The position numbers and the translations under genes are program-made. Below the pieces are notes generated by a model. It made no database searches, had not been told where the DNA came from, and saw only the letters and a list, made by a program, of their open reading frames with translations. A stretch of 64,000 nt of DNA from Azophilus sp965200465 (GTDB lineage Bacteria > Pseudomonadota > Gammaproteobacteria > Pseudomonadales > Azotimanducaceae): contig OZ241358.1 in NCBI GenBank assembly GCA_965200465.1, positions 3,720,001 through 3,784,000 of the forward strand. The letters run 5' to 3'. This document shows, piece by piece, positions 8,462-17,891 of the stretch. Position 1 is the stretch's first letter. The number at the start of each line of letters is the position of its first letter.

Positions 8462-10198
8462 ATGCTGAAGTACCAAGCCCCCCTACAGGACATGGAATTC
8501 CTGCTGTTCGACCTGTTCCGCATCGACCGGGAGTGGGCCGACGCACCGGCCTTTGCGGACTTGGACGCAGATCTGGCGCGGGCTGTCTTGGGAGAAGCCG
8601 GCAAGCTGGCCAGCGGGGTGATGGCGCCCGTAAATCAGGCGGGGGACGACGCCGGCTGCCGCTGGACGAATGGGGAAGTCGAGGCGCCGGCGGCGTTCAA
8701 GCCCGCCTACCGTCAATTGGCCGAGGGCGGCTGGTTCGGCCTGTCCGGCAATCCGGCCTACGGCGGCCAAGGCATGCCGAAGCTCCTCGGCTGCCTAGTT
8801 GAGGAAATGTTCTGGGGCGCGAACACCGGTTTGTATCTTTACGGCACCCTCTCCGTGGGCGCCGCCGTCTGCATAGAGGCACACGGCAGCGAAGCGCAGA
8901 AGAAGCTCTACTTGCCGAAGCTCTACAGCGGCGAATGGTCCGCCGCCATGGACTTGACCGAACCCCAGGCCGGCACCGACCTCGGCCTGCTGCGCACTCG
9001 GGCAACGCCGGCCGGCGACGGAACCTACCGCATTTCCGGCGCCAAGATGTTCATCACCAGCGGCGAGCACGATCTGTCGCGGAACATCGTCCACTTGGTG
9101 ATCGCCCGCTGCCCCGGCGCCCCCAAGGGCACCGGCGGAATCAGCCTGTTCATCGTGCCCAAGTTCATCCCCGACGCAAACGGCCTTCCGGGGATGCGCA
9201 ACGGCGTCGCCAGCGGCGCCTTGGAGCACAAGATGGGCGTGGTCGGCAGCGCCACCAACCTGATGAACTACGAAGAGGCGGTCGCCTATCGGGTGGGGGA
9301 GGAAAACACCGGCCTCGCCTGCATGTTCACCATGATGAACCACGAGCGGCTGGCCGTGGGGCTGCAGGGGCTGGGCGCCGGCGAACTGGCCTACCAACAG
9401 GCCGCGGCATACGCCAAGGAGCGGCTGCAGGGCCGCGCCCCAACTGGCCCGCAACGTCCCGATGGGGAGGCGGACCCGCTGTTGGTGCATCCTGACGTGC
9501 GGCGCATGCTGCTCACCATCCGCGCCTACACGGAGGGCGGGCGCGCCTTCGCCATGCTGGTTGGCCGCAGCCTGGACCGCGCCAAGCACTCGAAGGATGC
9601 AAACAACCAAACGCTGGCGGACCTGCTGACCCCCGTCGCCAAGGCGTTTTTGAGCGACAGAGGGTTTGAATGCGCGGTGCTGGCGCAGCAGGTGTTCGGC
9701 GGCCACGGCTACGTCAAGGAATGGGGCATGGAGCAGATCGTGCGCGACGTGCGCATCGCGCCGATCTACGAAGGCGCCAATGGAGTGCAGGCGTTGGACC
9801 TCATCGGCCGCAAGGTGCTGCGCGACGGCGGCGACGCCCTGCGGCGGTTCGCGGCGGAAATGGCCGCGCACCCCGTGCCGGGCGAACATGAGGCGCCGCT
9901 TCGAGCCGCCCTTGAAAGGTTGGTCGGCGTCACCGACTGGTTGCTGGCCAAAGCGCCGGAAGACCCGAACCTGCCCGGCGCGGCCTCCACCGACTACCTG
10001 GAGTTGGCCGGGATGACCATCTACGCTTGGCTATGGGCGCGCATGGCCGGCGCGGCGCCTAACAACGCCTTCGGCCAAGCCAAGCGCCGCACGGCAAGGT
10101 TCTTCTTCCAAAAGCTGCTGCCCAAGACGGAAGCCTTGGCCCGCTCCATCAAGGCCGGCTCCAGCGCCTTGATGGACATGCCGCAGGAACTGTTTTGA
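8462..10198 (+). CDS. Acyl-CoA dehydrogenase (DmdC-like, long C-terminal form)
   Basis: 578 residues, longer than the usual 380-residue acyl-CoA dehydrogenase. The start MLKYQAPLQDMEF and the C-terminal extension (about residues 450-578) match the DmdC-like group, known for 3-methylmercaptopropionyl-CoA and related acyl-CoA substrates. The FAD/substrate core is seen in MDLTEPQAGTDLG, FITSGEH and GGHGYVKEWGMEQ. The catalytic base is expected at the Glu of IYEGANGVQALDL. An upstream ATG at 8444 exists, but 8462 fits the family start and has a GAGAGG ribosome site 9 nt before it. It probably works in fatty-acid or DMSP-type acyl-CoA oxidation. Confidence 0.9.
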   Translation: MLKYQAPLQDMEFLLFDLFRIDREWADAPAFADLDADLARAVLGEAGKLASGVMAPVNQAGDDAGCRWTNGEVEAPAAFKPAYRQLAEGGWFGLSGNPAYGGQGMPKLLGCLVEEMFWGANTGLYLYGTLSVGAAVCIEAHGSEAQKKLYLPKLYSGEWSAAMDLTEPQAGTDLGLLRTRATPAGDGTYRISGAKMFITSGEHDLSRNIVHLVIARCPGAPKGTGGISLFIVPKFIPDANGLPGMRNGVASGALEHKMGVVGSATNLMNYEEAVAYRVGEENTGLACMFTMMNHERLAVGLQGLGAGELAYQQAAAYAKERLQGRAPTGPQRPDGEADPLLVHPDVRRMLLTIRAYTEGGRAFAMLVGRSLDRAKHSKDANNQTLADLLTPVAKAFLSDRGFECAVLAQQVFGGHGYVKEWGMEQIVRDVRIAPIYEGANGVQALDLIGRKVLRDGGDALRRFAAEMAAHPVPGEHEAPLRAALERLVGVTDWLLAKAPEDPNLPGAASTDYLELAGMTIYAWLWARMAGAAPNNAFGQAKRRTARFFFQKLLPKTEALARSIKAGSSALMDMPQELF

Positions 10199-10209
10199 GA
10201 AGGCCGGCT

Positions 10210-11085
10210 TCAGACCTGATGCGTCTGCCGATAGCTGCGCCACCGCTCGAAGGCGTCCAACATCTCTTGGTGGCGAGCCTTCGCCATGTCCGCAAACTCC
10301 GGGTGGGTGAAGATGTAGGGCTCGTTCTCCTGAATGGCGTGCAGCACCATGTCGCCGACGACGCTTGGTTCAAGGGCGTTGCTCAACAACGCCTGCATTC
10401 GCGCCGCCTGTTCGCCGTCCCGCAATTGCACAGCCAAATCGACGGACAGCTGCCCCGTCCCCTCCTGCGGCTGCAGCGCCGCCGGGCGGTTGCGGCTGGA
10501 GTTGAAGATGTTGGTGTTGACCACGCCGGGGCAGAGCACGGAAACGCCAATGCCTTGGTCGGCAAGGTCCCCGCGCATCGCCTCCGACAGGCCGAGAACG
10601 GCGTATTTGGTGGTGTTGTAAACACTTAGGCCGGGAAACGGCATAAGCCCCGCCACGGATGCGGTGTTCACGAAGTGGCCGCCTTCGCCGTGCGACTTCA
10701 TTCGCTCCAAGAAGGTCTGTACGCCATTGACGACCCCTTGCAGGTTAACGCCGAGCACCCAGTCCCAATCCGCGTAGGACATGTGCTCGACCGTCCCGGC
10801 AACGGCGACGCCGGCGTTGTTGCACACCACATGCACCTTGCCGAAAGCCTGCTCCGCACGGTCCGCGGCCCTTGCCAAGGCTGCTCGGTCAGTGACGTCC
10901 ACCTGCACGGCGATGACGTTCGCATTGCCCGGGCGAAGGGCGTCCAAGGCTTTCGCCAGTGCGCCCTCCTCGACGTCCGCAATGGCCACCTTCATGCCGG
11001 CGGCGCAAAAGGACTGCGCCATCGCCAGCCCCAAGCCGCTGGCGCCGCCGGTAACGAACGCCGTCCTGCCCGCTATGTTCCGCAC
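10210..11085 (-). CDS. Short-chain dehydrogenase/reductase
   Basis: Classical SDR of 291 residues: TGGASGLG cofactor loop, NNAG after strand 4, the catalytic Ser in NTASVAG and YNTTK as the Tyr-x-x-x-Lys pair. The long C-terminal part after CPGVVNTNIF is typical of SDRs acting on bulky alcohol or ketone substrates. The start is a GTG at 11085 preceded by a near-perfect AAGGAGGG ribosome site 5 nt away. It is convergent with the acyl-CoA dehydrogenase, 11 bp away. The substrate cannot be named. Confidence 0.9.
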   Translation of the reverse strand: MRNIAGRTAFVTGGASGLGLAMAQSFCAAGMKVAIADVEEGALAKALDALRPGNANVIAVQVDVTDRAALARAADRAEQAFGKVHVVCNNAGVAVAGTVEHMSYADWDWVLGVNLQGVVNGVQTFLERMKSHGEGGHFVNTASVAGLMPFPGLSVYNTTKYAVLGLSEAMRGDLADQGIGVSVLCPGVVNTNIFNSSRNRPAALQPQEGTGQLSVDLAVQLRDGEQAARMQALLSNALEPSVVGDMVLHAIQENEPYIFTHPEFADMAKARHQEMLDAFERWRSYRQTHQV

Positions 11086-11162
11086 GCTGCCCTCCTTATT
11101 GGAGAGGCGATGTTACCACCGCCTCGAGAAGCCGCCGCAGGGAGGGGTGCGGCAGGGCGCGT

Positions 11163-12071
11163 TCACTCGTCGCCAACGGCTGGGCAGGACTCTTGGCCGG
11201 CGGCGAGCAAGGCCAAGGCTTGGTCCGGATGGTCGGTGAACAGAGCATCCACCCCCACTTCCACCAGCGCCGCCAACTCGTCCGCGAAGGACTTGAAACC
11301 CTCACCCAGCCAATCCGCCCGCAGTGTGTAAACATGCACCCTGAGGTTGCGGTCATGGGCTTGCTCGACGATTTCGGGGGCGTTCAGCAGCAGCGCCTTG
11401 GGGGCGCCTATGCCCAGGGCGTAAGCGGCGATGGCGTCCAGCGACGGTTCGGCAACGGCCTCATCCCCGCCGATGAGCTGCACCTTGGGATGCTCGGTCT
11501 CCAAGGCCGCCAGCGCTCCAGCGTCAAACGACTGGATCAGCACCGGCAAATCATAGCCGGCGAGAGTTTGCAGCAGAGCATCGGCCAGCCTCGGCTGGAG
11601 CGCCGGGTCCTTCAATTCGGGATAGACGCCCACTCGCCGCCCGGTCGTGCGGTTCAAGCCTTCGACCAGGGCCAGCACGTCCGCCAAGCGCGGCACCCGG
11701 AAAGTTCTGTGCGGGAACCGCCTGGGGATGGATTCGGCCACCAGCAGCCGCTGAATTTCAGCGTAGGTGAAGTCGGCGGCGTAGTGGAGGCCGTCGTCCC
11801 GCCTTCGGTCGGGAAACAGTTCGGCGACGTCGGTGGTTCGGTTCAGCGTCAGATCGTGCAGGGCGATGGGTACGCCATCCGCCGTCAGCACCACGTCCGG
11901 CTCAATCCAATGCGCTCCTTGCCCGTACGCCAGGGCATAGGCCGGCAGCGTATGCTCCGGCAGATAGCCGGAAGCGCCCCGGTGGGCGATGACCTCAACG
12001 CAAGCGGCCTGCATCGCCGGCGCCGTCAGCATCGCCAAGGCCGCCAACCACAGCCGAACCGCGTTTTGCAT
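11163..12071 (-). CDS. Secreted glycerophosphodiester phosphodiesterase
   Basis: 302 residues with an N-terminal signal peptide (VRLWLAALAMLTAPAMQA) and a GDPD TIM-barrel. Active-site signatures are AHRGASGYLPEHT, EPDVVLTADG and HDLTLNRTT. It hydrolyses glycerophosphodiesters to glycerol-3-phosphate and the alcohol in the periplasm, salvaging phosphate and glycerol from lipids, as periplasmic GlpQ does. The ATG at 12071 is chosen over an upstream start because the signal peptide begins there. It is monocistronic or loosely linked to the downstream SDR. Confidence 0.9.
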   Translation of the reverse strand: MQNAVRLWLAALAMLTAPAMQAACVEVIAHRGASGYLPEHTLPAYALAYGQGAHWIEPDVVLTADGVPIALHDLTLNRTTDVAELFPDRRRDDGLHYAADFTYAEIQRLLVAESIPRRFPHRTFRVPRLADVLALVEGLNRTTGRRVGVYPELKDPALQPRLADALLQTLAGYDLPVLIQSFDAGALAALETEHPKVQLIGGDEAVAEPSLDAIAAYALGIGAPKALLLNAPEIVEQAHDRNLRVHVYTLRADWLGEGFKSFADELAALVEVGVDALFTDHPDQALALLAAGQESCPAVGDE

Positions 12072-12185
12072 TCGTCTTGCTCCTCCGCACTGCGCAACGA
12101 GAGGCTTAGCCAGTGCAAATGATCGCCCACCTTGGCGTTGGAAACGGCAACCATTGTTGGCGCTCGAAGCGGACGGGTCAAGCAT

Positions 12186-14621
12186 TCAAAACAGATCCAT
12201 TTGCTGGTCGTCCCCCACGGCGCGGTCGAAATCCAAGCCTAGGGCGGCGAGGATGGGTTCCGCCACTGGGCGAACCTGCTTTTGCAGGTAGTGCTCCCGG
12301 TCCGGTTGGTGCTCCAAGGCGTCCAGCGGCTCCGGGCCGGCGGTGGTGACCAAATAGGCGACCACCCGCCCGGGTTCGGCGGACTTGCGCGCCGCCGCCA
12401 CATGGGGCGGGGTGCCGGCGGTGTAGGCGGCAAGGCTTTTGCGCAGGCCCTTGCGATAGACAAGGGAGGAGTCCAAATCGCCTTGGCGCAGCGCCGCCGC
12501 CACCTCCTGCAAGTAGCCTTCCACCGGCTCGCCGGCGAATAGACGGGCGAACAGCTCCCGCTGCACGTCCTTGGCCAGTTGCGTCCAGTCGCGCCGCACC
12601 ACCTCCATGCCGATGAACTCCGGCTCGCGTTGCCCGTCAACAAGGCCGGCGTAACGCTTCCTGGCGCCGCCGCCGCCCCGCCGCACGGGCGGCAGAAAGA
12701 GCTTTACATAGAGCTTTTCAAACTCCATCTCCAAGCGGCTTTGCGCCCGCCAAGTGGCTTGGATGTAGGCATCAAGCGCAGCATTGAGCTGTTTGGCCAA
12801 CTGCGGCCCCCGGCGCTTGGCTGCGGCGGCGCCGTGCAGGCCTGAACGCACGAAAAGACTGTCCGTGTCCCCGTAGAGCACCTCAAAGCCGCGCTCCTCG
12901 AACCAAGCCTTGGACCATTGCAGAAAGCGGCGGCCCAAGCCGGTGATGGCGTTGGCGATGGCGACGTTGTGAAAGCGGCAGGCGGGCGTGCCGAGCACCC
13001 CGTAGAAGGAGTTCATCAGGATTTTGATGGCTTGGGAGGCCACTCGGTCGCCAGCGGCCTTGGCCGCCTCCCTTTGCGGAAAAAGCTGGTCCAGCATGGC
13101 CGGCAGTATCGCTTCGCCGCGGCGGAAGGCGGCGTCCTTGGACACCCGAATCACCGCGTCGGCGTTGCCGCCGTTCGCCACGAAGCCCAACGGGTCGATG
13201 TTGAAGGTGCGCATCAGGCTGGGATACAGGCTCTTGAAGTCGAACACCCAAACGTTTTCGTGCAGGCCGGTGACCGGCTCCAGCACATGGCCGCCGGCTT
13301 GATGGCGAGCGGAGGAACCAGCCTCTTCGGAGCGCACCGTCGGCGCCACCAAGCCCCGCCGCCGCAGCGCCGACAAGTACAGAAAGTCGAAGGAGGCGAT
13401 GCTGGCGGACACGCGGTCCGGCGTCATGCCGGTCAGCCGGCTGCGGGCCACGGCAAGGTTGACCAAATCAAGCCTTTCCACGATTTGCAAGGCCAGCCGG
13501 GCGTCCGTGCGGGCGTAGGCGGCGAAGGCGGGCAGGTCGTCCCAATAGCGGGCCTCAATGTCGGCGGCGCGGTTGCCGGAGGGATGCTCCGCCAAGGCCT
13601 CCTTGCCTTCGCCAAGCACTTCGTTGGCCACGGCGTCCAGTGAATGGTCGTTCAGACGCATGAAGGCGCCGCGCACCAAGTCGATGCCGTCGAGCACCAA
13701 GCGCCCCGGCACACTGGCTTGGCCGCTGCCGAAATAGCCCCGCGCCTCGCGCAGGCGCAGCTTGCCCAGATCCCGCCCGAACTCGAACGGATGCCGCACG
13801 CGAGCGGCGATGCGGGCCAACACGCTGAGGTCGAAGTCGATGACGTTCCAGCCGGTCAGCACATCGGGGTCGGCCTCCATCACTCGGCTGCAGAAGGCGT
13901 CCAGCACGGCCCGCTCGTCTGCCAAGCCCGTTGCGCGCTCCGGCATGTCGCGGCCGGCGGCATCGACGATGAAAACCTCGTCAAGGCCGCAGCCGTAGAG
14001 GGCGATGGCGAGCAAGCGCTTGGCTTGGGGATCCGTTTCGATGTCGAAGGACAGCACGGAGGGCTTTACGACCACATCGGCCGGCTTGAGTTCCGGGTTC
14101 TCGTAGATGCGGGAAATGTTGGCGCCCGGCGTCCACTCGCCGCGAATCTCGCAGCCGCCGCGAATGCTCCGGTCGATCAAATAGCGGGCCGCAAAGCGCA
14201 CGTCGGCTTCAAAAGTGTCGATGCCGGCGCGGTGCAGCCTTGCACGCAGCGGCGGGGCGTCTTGCGGAACGCCCAGCTCCACCCGCGCGACGCTTTCGCC
14301 GGCAAAGGTGAGGCGGTCAGGCTGCGCCGCGCAGACAGCGCCAAGCCGACGAGCGCGGCGCCAATCCCTTTGACGAATGAAGAAGCGCGGCCGCTGCCGG
14401 TAGTCCCGAACCAAAAAAGTCCCGCCCCTCTCCAGCACCCCGTGCAGATGCACCACGGGCCGGGCGGGGGGAGCGGCGCCTTCAGCCGCGGAGCCGGAGG
14501 GGCTCGCACTCGGATGAGGAGCTTCAGCCGAGGAGGGAGCGGCCCGGCTTCTGACGATTCGGTAGCTCGCCTGCAGGATGAAGCCGCGCTCTGCTTCCGC
14601 GGTGCCTGTCACGGTCTGCAT
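12186..14621 (-). CDS. polB: DNA polymerase II (family B)
   Basis: 811 residues, the usual size for bacterial Pol II. The 3'-5' exonuclease site is seen in SFDIETD and GWNVIDFD. The polymerase site is seen in VFDFKSLYPS (motif A), ILMNSFYGVLG (motif B) and YGDTDSLF (motif C). The last residues, QQMDLF, are a beta-clamp binding peptide, as expected for Pol II. All catalytic aspartates are present, so it should be active in repair or restart synthesis and damage bypass. An insertion rich in Ala/Pro/Ser lies near residues 28-50. Start at ATG 14621. Confidence 0.95.
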   Translation of the reverse strand: MQTVTGTAEAERGFILQASYRIVRSRAAPSSAEAPHPSASPSGSAAEGAAPPARPVVHLHGVLERGGTFLVRDYRQRPRFFIRQRDWRRARRLGAVCAAQPDRLTFAGESVARVELGVPQDAPPLRARLHRAGIDTFEADVRFAARYLIDRSIRGGCEIRGEWTPGANISRIYENPELKPADVVVKPSVLSFDIETDPQAKRLLAIALYGCGLDEVFIVDAAGRDMPERATGLADERAVLDAFCSRVMEADPDVLTGWNVIDFDLSVLARIAARVRHPFEFGRDLGKLRLREARGYFGSGQASVPGRLVLDGIDLVRGAFMRLNDHSLDAVANEVLGEGKEALAEHPSGNRAADIEARYWDDLPAFAAYARTDARLALQIVERLDLVNLAVARSRLTGMTPDRVSASIASFDFLYLSALRRRGLVAPTVRSEEAGSSARHQAGGHVLEPVTGLHENVWVFDFKSLYPSLMRTFNIDPLGFVANGGNADAVIRVSKDAAFRRGEAILPAMLDQLFPQREAAKAAGDRVASQAIKILMNSFYGVLGTPACRFHNVAIANAITGLGRRFLQWSKAWFEERGFEVLYGDTDSLFVRSGLHGAAAAKRRGPQLAKQLNAALDAYIQATWRAQSRLEMEFEKLYVKLFLPPVRRGGGGARKRYAGLVDGQREPEFIGMEVVRRDWTQLAKDVQRELFARLFAGEPVEGYLQEVAAALRQGDLDSSLVYRKGLRKSLAAYTAGTPPHVAAARKSAEPGRVVAYLVTTAGPEPLDALEHQPDREHYLQKQVRPVAEPILAALGLDFDRAVGDDQQMDLF

Positions 14622-14705
14622 GTCGCTTGTCCCGCGGCGGAACCTCTGGCCGGCGCCCAGCCGCCCGGCTGCGTTCACCCCGCACCCTTGCCCCGGCGGA
14701 GAAAT

Positions 14706-15629
14706 TCAGGCGGTCGCACCGCCAGCCCCGCTTTCGCCGCGGGACCGAACCCAACCATTGACGGTGAAGCGCCCGTCCGCAAAATCTTGCGAGTCGCCTT
14801 CCACGGGAGTGATTTCGTGAACGTAGCTGCTGGGGAACATAACCAAGCTGTTGTGGTGCGGCTTGATCCGGGAGAAGAAATTGCAGTCGAAGGACCCCGT
14901 TTCCAAGTCCGTATCGTAGAGAAGCAGGTCGCCGCCGGAGAAACGTTTGGGTTCGCGGTGAAAATAATAGACGTAGGTGATCTTTCGAGGGTGATGGAAG
15001 TGGGATGAATTGTCGCTATGCGGCCTATAGTATCCGCCCGCAAGATGCACCGTTACATGCAGTTCGATACGGTGTCGTTCAAGACTCTCCATGCCCAACC
15101 GCGCCAAAACGCAAGGCAAAATGCGGCGCAGCCTGGGGACGACCAATGGCCTCACTTCCCGCACAGTTTGGGTGTGCGCATGCCAGGCGGTTCGCGTTTC
15201 CAGGTTCACATGCCCAAAGTCACCAACCCCCGCTCGGAAGAACCGTTGGCTGCCGGCAAGCGTCAGCTTGAACAGGCGTTCTTGCTCTGGCTGCGGCAGA
15301 AAATCCATCAACCGCACGAAGGGCGCGGCCCGTCGGCCGGCCGGCGCCGCGCTCGGCAGACGGTCGCCGCTCAGAATGGCGCTCGGCCAGAGTGCCTTGG
15401 CGTTGTCGGGTTGCAGTGTGCATAGACGCCGATAGGCGTCAAGCGCCGCCGGGAAGCTCCCCTTCCCGCGGAGAACGTCGCCGAGCCGGAGCAGCACCTT
15501 GGCGTTGTGCGGATTGGCTGCAAGCGACCGCCGCAGAACCGCCTCGGCTTGATCGAGCAGGCCCCCTCCCCGCCTGACCCGAATCGTTGCGCTGTGCGCT
15601 CCCAGTGTTCTAATGCCGCCTTCCCGCAT
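14706..15629 (-). CDS. TPR-containing 2-oxoglutarate/Fe(II) dioxygenase (prolyl-4-hydroxylase-like)
   Basis: 307 residues from the ATG at 15629; a TTG at 15671 would add 14. Residues about 28-85 form one to two TPR units. The C-terminal 200 residues form a double-stranded beta-helix oxygenase: the iron ligands are the His and Asp of RPHSDN and the His of VHEITPVEGD, and the 2OG-binding Arg is in DGRFTVNGW. Proteins of this type hydroxylate proteins, peptides or small molecules. It lies downstream of, and in the same direction as, the sulfotransferase and the HprK-like ATPase, so it may act on the same product. The start is uncertain because no good ribosome site is visible. Confidence 0.8.
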   Translation of the reverse strand: MREGGIRTLGAHSATIRVRRGGGLLDQAEAVLRRSLAANPHNAKVLLRLGDVLRGKGSFPAALDAYRRLCTLQPDNAKALWPSAILSGDRLPSAAPAGRRAAPFVRLMDFLPQPEQERLFKLTLAGSQRFFRAGVGDFGHVNLETRTAWHAHTQTVREVRPLVVPRLRRILPCVLARLGMESLERHRIELHVTVHLAGGYYRPHSDNSSHFHHPRKITYVYYFHREPKRFSGGDLLLYDTDLETGSFDCNFFSRIKPHHNSLVMFPSSYVHEITPVEGDSQDFADGRFTVNGWVRSRGESGAGGATA

Positions 15630-15802
15630 GTGTTCCAAAACCCAATGGAGGATTGTGCTGGGCCGCCGCAAGGGAGCTCTTCGGCAACATGTCGGTTGAC
15701 GGCGGAACGCCTCGTGCGGGCCAGGATGCGCAGAGGGTATCGCGCCGCCGTCTAAAAGTCGAACGGGAGTGCGCCAAGGAGTTGCGCTGCAAGTGTTCCT
15801 GC

Positions 15803-15862
15803 CTCAACCATCCCCCCGCTCAACCTCCCCCCCCTCAACCGCCCCCCCCTCAACCGGCCCCC
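15803..15862. repeat. C-rich tandem repeat over the sulfotransferase stop codon
   Basis: Four copies of CTCAACC, spaced 16, 15 and 15 bp apart and separated by runs of six to eight C, cover the end of the sulfotransferase gene. On the coding (minus) strand this is a series of G-runs that could form a G-quadruplex. Because the last three units have a 15-bp period, each supplies an in-frame TGA (15850-15852, 15835-15837, 15820-15822), giving tandem stop codons. Confidence 0.75.
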
Positions 15863-16719
15863 GCGAGAAACGCTTCGGCTTCCTGCAAATAGCCGAGTCG
15901 TTCCATCACCGGCCCGTGGGCGTCCGCCAATGCCCGCACCTGCCGTGCGGAGAGGGCGCTCCGCCAAGATCCGGCCACCCCAGTGCGGAAGAAGGAAGGC
16001 GCCGTCGGCTGCCGTTCGGCGAATCCGAACTGCTCCTCCTGGGCGCGCAGGCGGGAAAACGCCGCGCAGTCGATGGCCTGCGCAAGGCGCGCCTCGTCCA
16101 TGTCCAGGCCGGCGAAGCGCAGCACGGCGTCGAATGCGGCCATCGGGGCCTTCAGCATGTCCTCGTAGCACAGGACCTGCAGCGGCAATTCTTGCTGGTC
16201 CAGCCAACTCGACACATGGCCGCTCCAAGTGAGCAGCAATTCTGGAAAATGAATGCTTATGCCCCCATCGGCCCAATTCTCCATAGCCGTCGGGTTGTTC
16301 ATCCACTCTATGGTGGAGTCGATGGAGCATTGGCGATGGTGCCCATAGGAAACCGCCACATCCAGCGGACTGCGCACCAGATAGATCACGCCGGCCGTCG
16401 CCGCCTTGGGGAAGAGCGCCGCGCCGCAGGGCAGGCGAAGAAAGGCTTCGTGGACCTTGATGAAGGCCGGAGGCGACAACTCATGAGCCAGGGCTTCGTG
16501 AAACTGCGGCCGGTAACGCATGACTTCATCCCAAGTCATGTCCCCTGAATCCAGCCCAAGCAGTTCGTTGAACAGTTCGCGGCCGCTGGCGATGGAGCTG
16601 CCCAGCAAGCCGTTGATCGAGGCTGGCTGTTCGCTTCTTTGCAGGTAATTGGTCAAGACCGCCCGCAGCCAGGTGTTGCCGGACTTGGGATAGGAGGCGA
16701 GCCAGACGATGGACGCCAT
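15850..16719 (-). CDS. PAPS-dependent sulfotransferase
   Basis: 289 residues. The 5'-phosphosulfate loop is the N-terminal WLASYPKSGNTWLR, and the 3'-phosphate site is VRSPLDVAVSYG. Later elements such as CYEDML fit the Sulfotransfer_1 fold. It moves a sulfuryl group from PAPS to a hydroxyl or amine; the acceptor is unknown. The start is ATG 16719, 17 bp after the stop of the HprK-like gene, so the two are co-transcribed. The neighbours (2OG oxygenase, HprK-like kinase) suggest modification of a peptide, glycan or lipid. The gene ends inside a C-rich tandem repeat. Confidence 0.9.
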   Translation of the reverse strand: MASIVWLASYPKSGNTWLRAVLTNYLQRSEQPASINGLLGSSIASGRELFNELLGLDSGDMTWDEVMRYRPQFHEALAHELSPPAFIKVHEAFLRLPCGAALFPKAATAGVIYLVRSPLDVAVSYGHHRQCSIDSTIEWMNNPTAMENWADGGISIHFPELLLTWSGHVSSWLDQQELPLQVLCYEDMLKAPMAAFDAVLRFAGLDMDEARLAQAIDCAAFSRLRAQEEQFGFAERQPTAPSFFRTGVAGSWRSALSARQVRALADAHGPVMERLGYLQEAEAFLAGAG

Positions 16720-16735
16720 AGCCGCGTCCCCGGCC

Positions 16736-17710
16736 TCAAGCAGCCGCAGCAGCCGAAGAGGGCGCTCTCGGCGCTGCGGCTGTCGCCCGAGGGGAGGTTG
16801 CCGGCTTGCGCAGGTCTTCCTCGACGCAGTCCGCCAACGCATCGAGCAGGAACGGATGCGAGGGCCGCCTCACTCGCAGCACGGGCAAATGCCGCGCCAT
16901 GGCCGTGACGGCGTGAAAATGCGCAAGCCCCTGCCCGTTCCCTTGGAGGAAGCGGCTGCGGTAGGTGTACTTGTAAAGCCACCGAAAGGCCGCTCCGCAC
17001 GGCAAGGGATCAATTGCGACCGTGGAGTCGTTGTGCTCCGTCAGCAGATAAACAGCGCGGATGGCTAGCGGCTCGGCGCGGAACCTAGCCGCCGGCAGCA
17101 GATACTTCTCCAAGCCTTCGCGCACTTTGGCTTGCGCTTGCGGCCGCCAACCCAATTCGTCCAGCGCATCCGCCCAAAGCCGCAGGGTGGGAAAGCCCGA
17201 CAGCGCCCTGAACTGACCGTCCCCCGGCACGACGCCGGTGAAGCCATCGCTAAGCATGGCGTAGCCGCGTCCGACTAGCGCTGCAAGCAGGGAGGACTTG
17301 CCAATGCCGGCGCGGCCGGCGAACAGCACGGCGCCGGCCTCGGTTGCCACGGCGCCGGCGTGCAAAGTGACCACCGCACGCTGCTGCAATAGCGCGGCGA
17401 ACGTTGAACCGGCGAGGAACAGGCCCAGCTCCCAATCGCTGCCGCCCCGGGGCTCCACCAGAATCTCCCGTCCGTCCGCAACCAAGAAGCGGCCCACGCC
17501 GTCAATGCTCAACAGGAAGGCGCCCGGTTGGGCCTGCCAAATGTTGCGTCCGCTTGCAGTGGGATTGGCGAGGGCCGCCGGCGCCACGCCGACCCGAACA
17601 GTCACGTCCGGCGCGCCGGCGGGAGGTTCGGCCGGTGCGGCAAACGGCAGCGCGATCTGGGAGTTGATCTGCAATCCATATGCCAAGTAGCGGCGCAGCG
17701 GGCGGTGCAT
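16736..17710 (-). CDS. HPr kinase/phosphorylase-like ATPase
   Basis: 324 residues. The C-terminal half has the HprK-like core: LHAGAV upstream of the P-loop FAGRAGIGKSSLLAALV, then an acidic pair in LSDGFTGV. The N-terminal 110 residues are unlike HPr kinase but typical of the HprK-like family found in peptide and polysaccharide clusters (for example lasso-peptide kinases). It probably phosphorylates a serine or hydroxyl of a neighbour's product; the target is not visible here. The final 20 residues are Ala/Pro/Ser-rich low complexity. It is first of a minus-strand run (HprK-like, sulfotransferase, 2OG oxygenase) and divergent from the glycosyltransferase-like gene. Confidence 0.75.
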   Translation of the reverse strand: MHRPLRRYLAYGLQINSQIALPFAAPAEPPAGAPDVTVRVGVAPAALANPTASGRNIWQAQPGAFLLSIDGVGRFLVADGREILVEPRGGSDWELGLFLAGSTFAALLQQRAVVTLHAGAVATEAGAVLFAGRAGIGKSSLLAALVGRGYAMLSDGFTGVVPGDGQFRALSGFPTLRLWADALDELGWRPQAQAKVREGLEKYLLPAARFRAEPLAIRAVYLLTEHNDSTVAIDPLPCGAAFRWLYKYTYRSRFLQGNGQGLAHFHAVTAMARHLPVLRVRRPSHPFLLDALADCVEEDLRKPATSPRATAAAPRAPSSAAAAA

Positions 17711-17891
17711 GCGGAAACAGCGGCCTCTTGTTGCGGATGAGGAATGTCAACGGCTTCCACCGAAAGCGCCGGCGTTGCAACGACGTGCGCCGCATGGCCG
17801 CCAAGCCGTTGGGCGGCGCTCTTTGGCTTGAACAAGCACTAAGGCCGTACGCATCCATTATTATAATGTCTTTTGTTCCCGCTTGGGGAAG
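17711..17891. other. Divergent promoter region of the HprK-like and rhamnosyltransferase-like genes
   Basis: A 181-bp gap between divergent genes. It holds a consensus -10 box, TATAAT at 17862-17867, 25 bp before the plus-strand ATG. No matching -35 box is seen at the correct distance: TTGAAC at 17828 is 28 bp away, too far. AT-rich here compared with its surroundings. Confidence 0.45.

Noticed and set aside
17828..17867. TTGAAC as a -35 for the TATAAT at 17862
   Set aside because: The spacer would be 28 bp, too long for a sigma-70 promoter.
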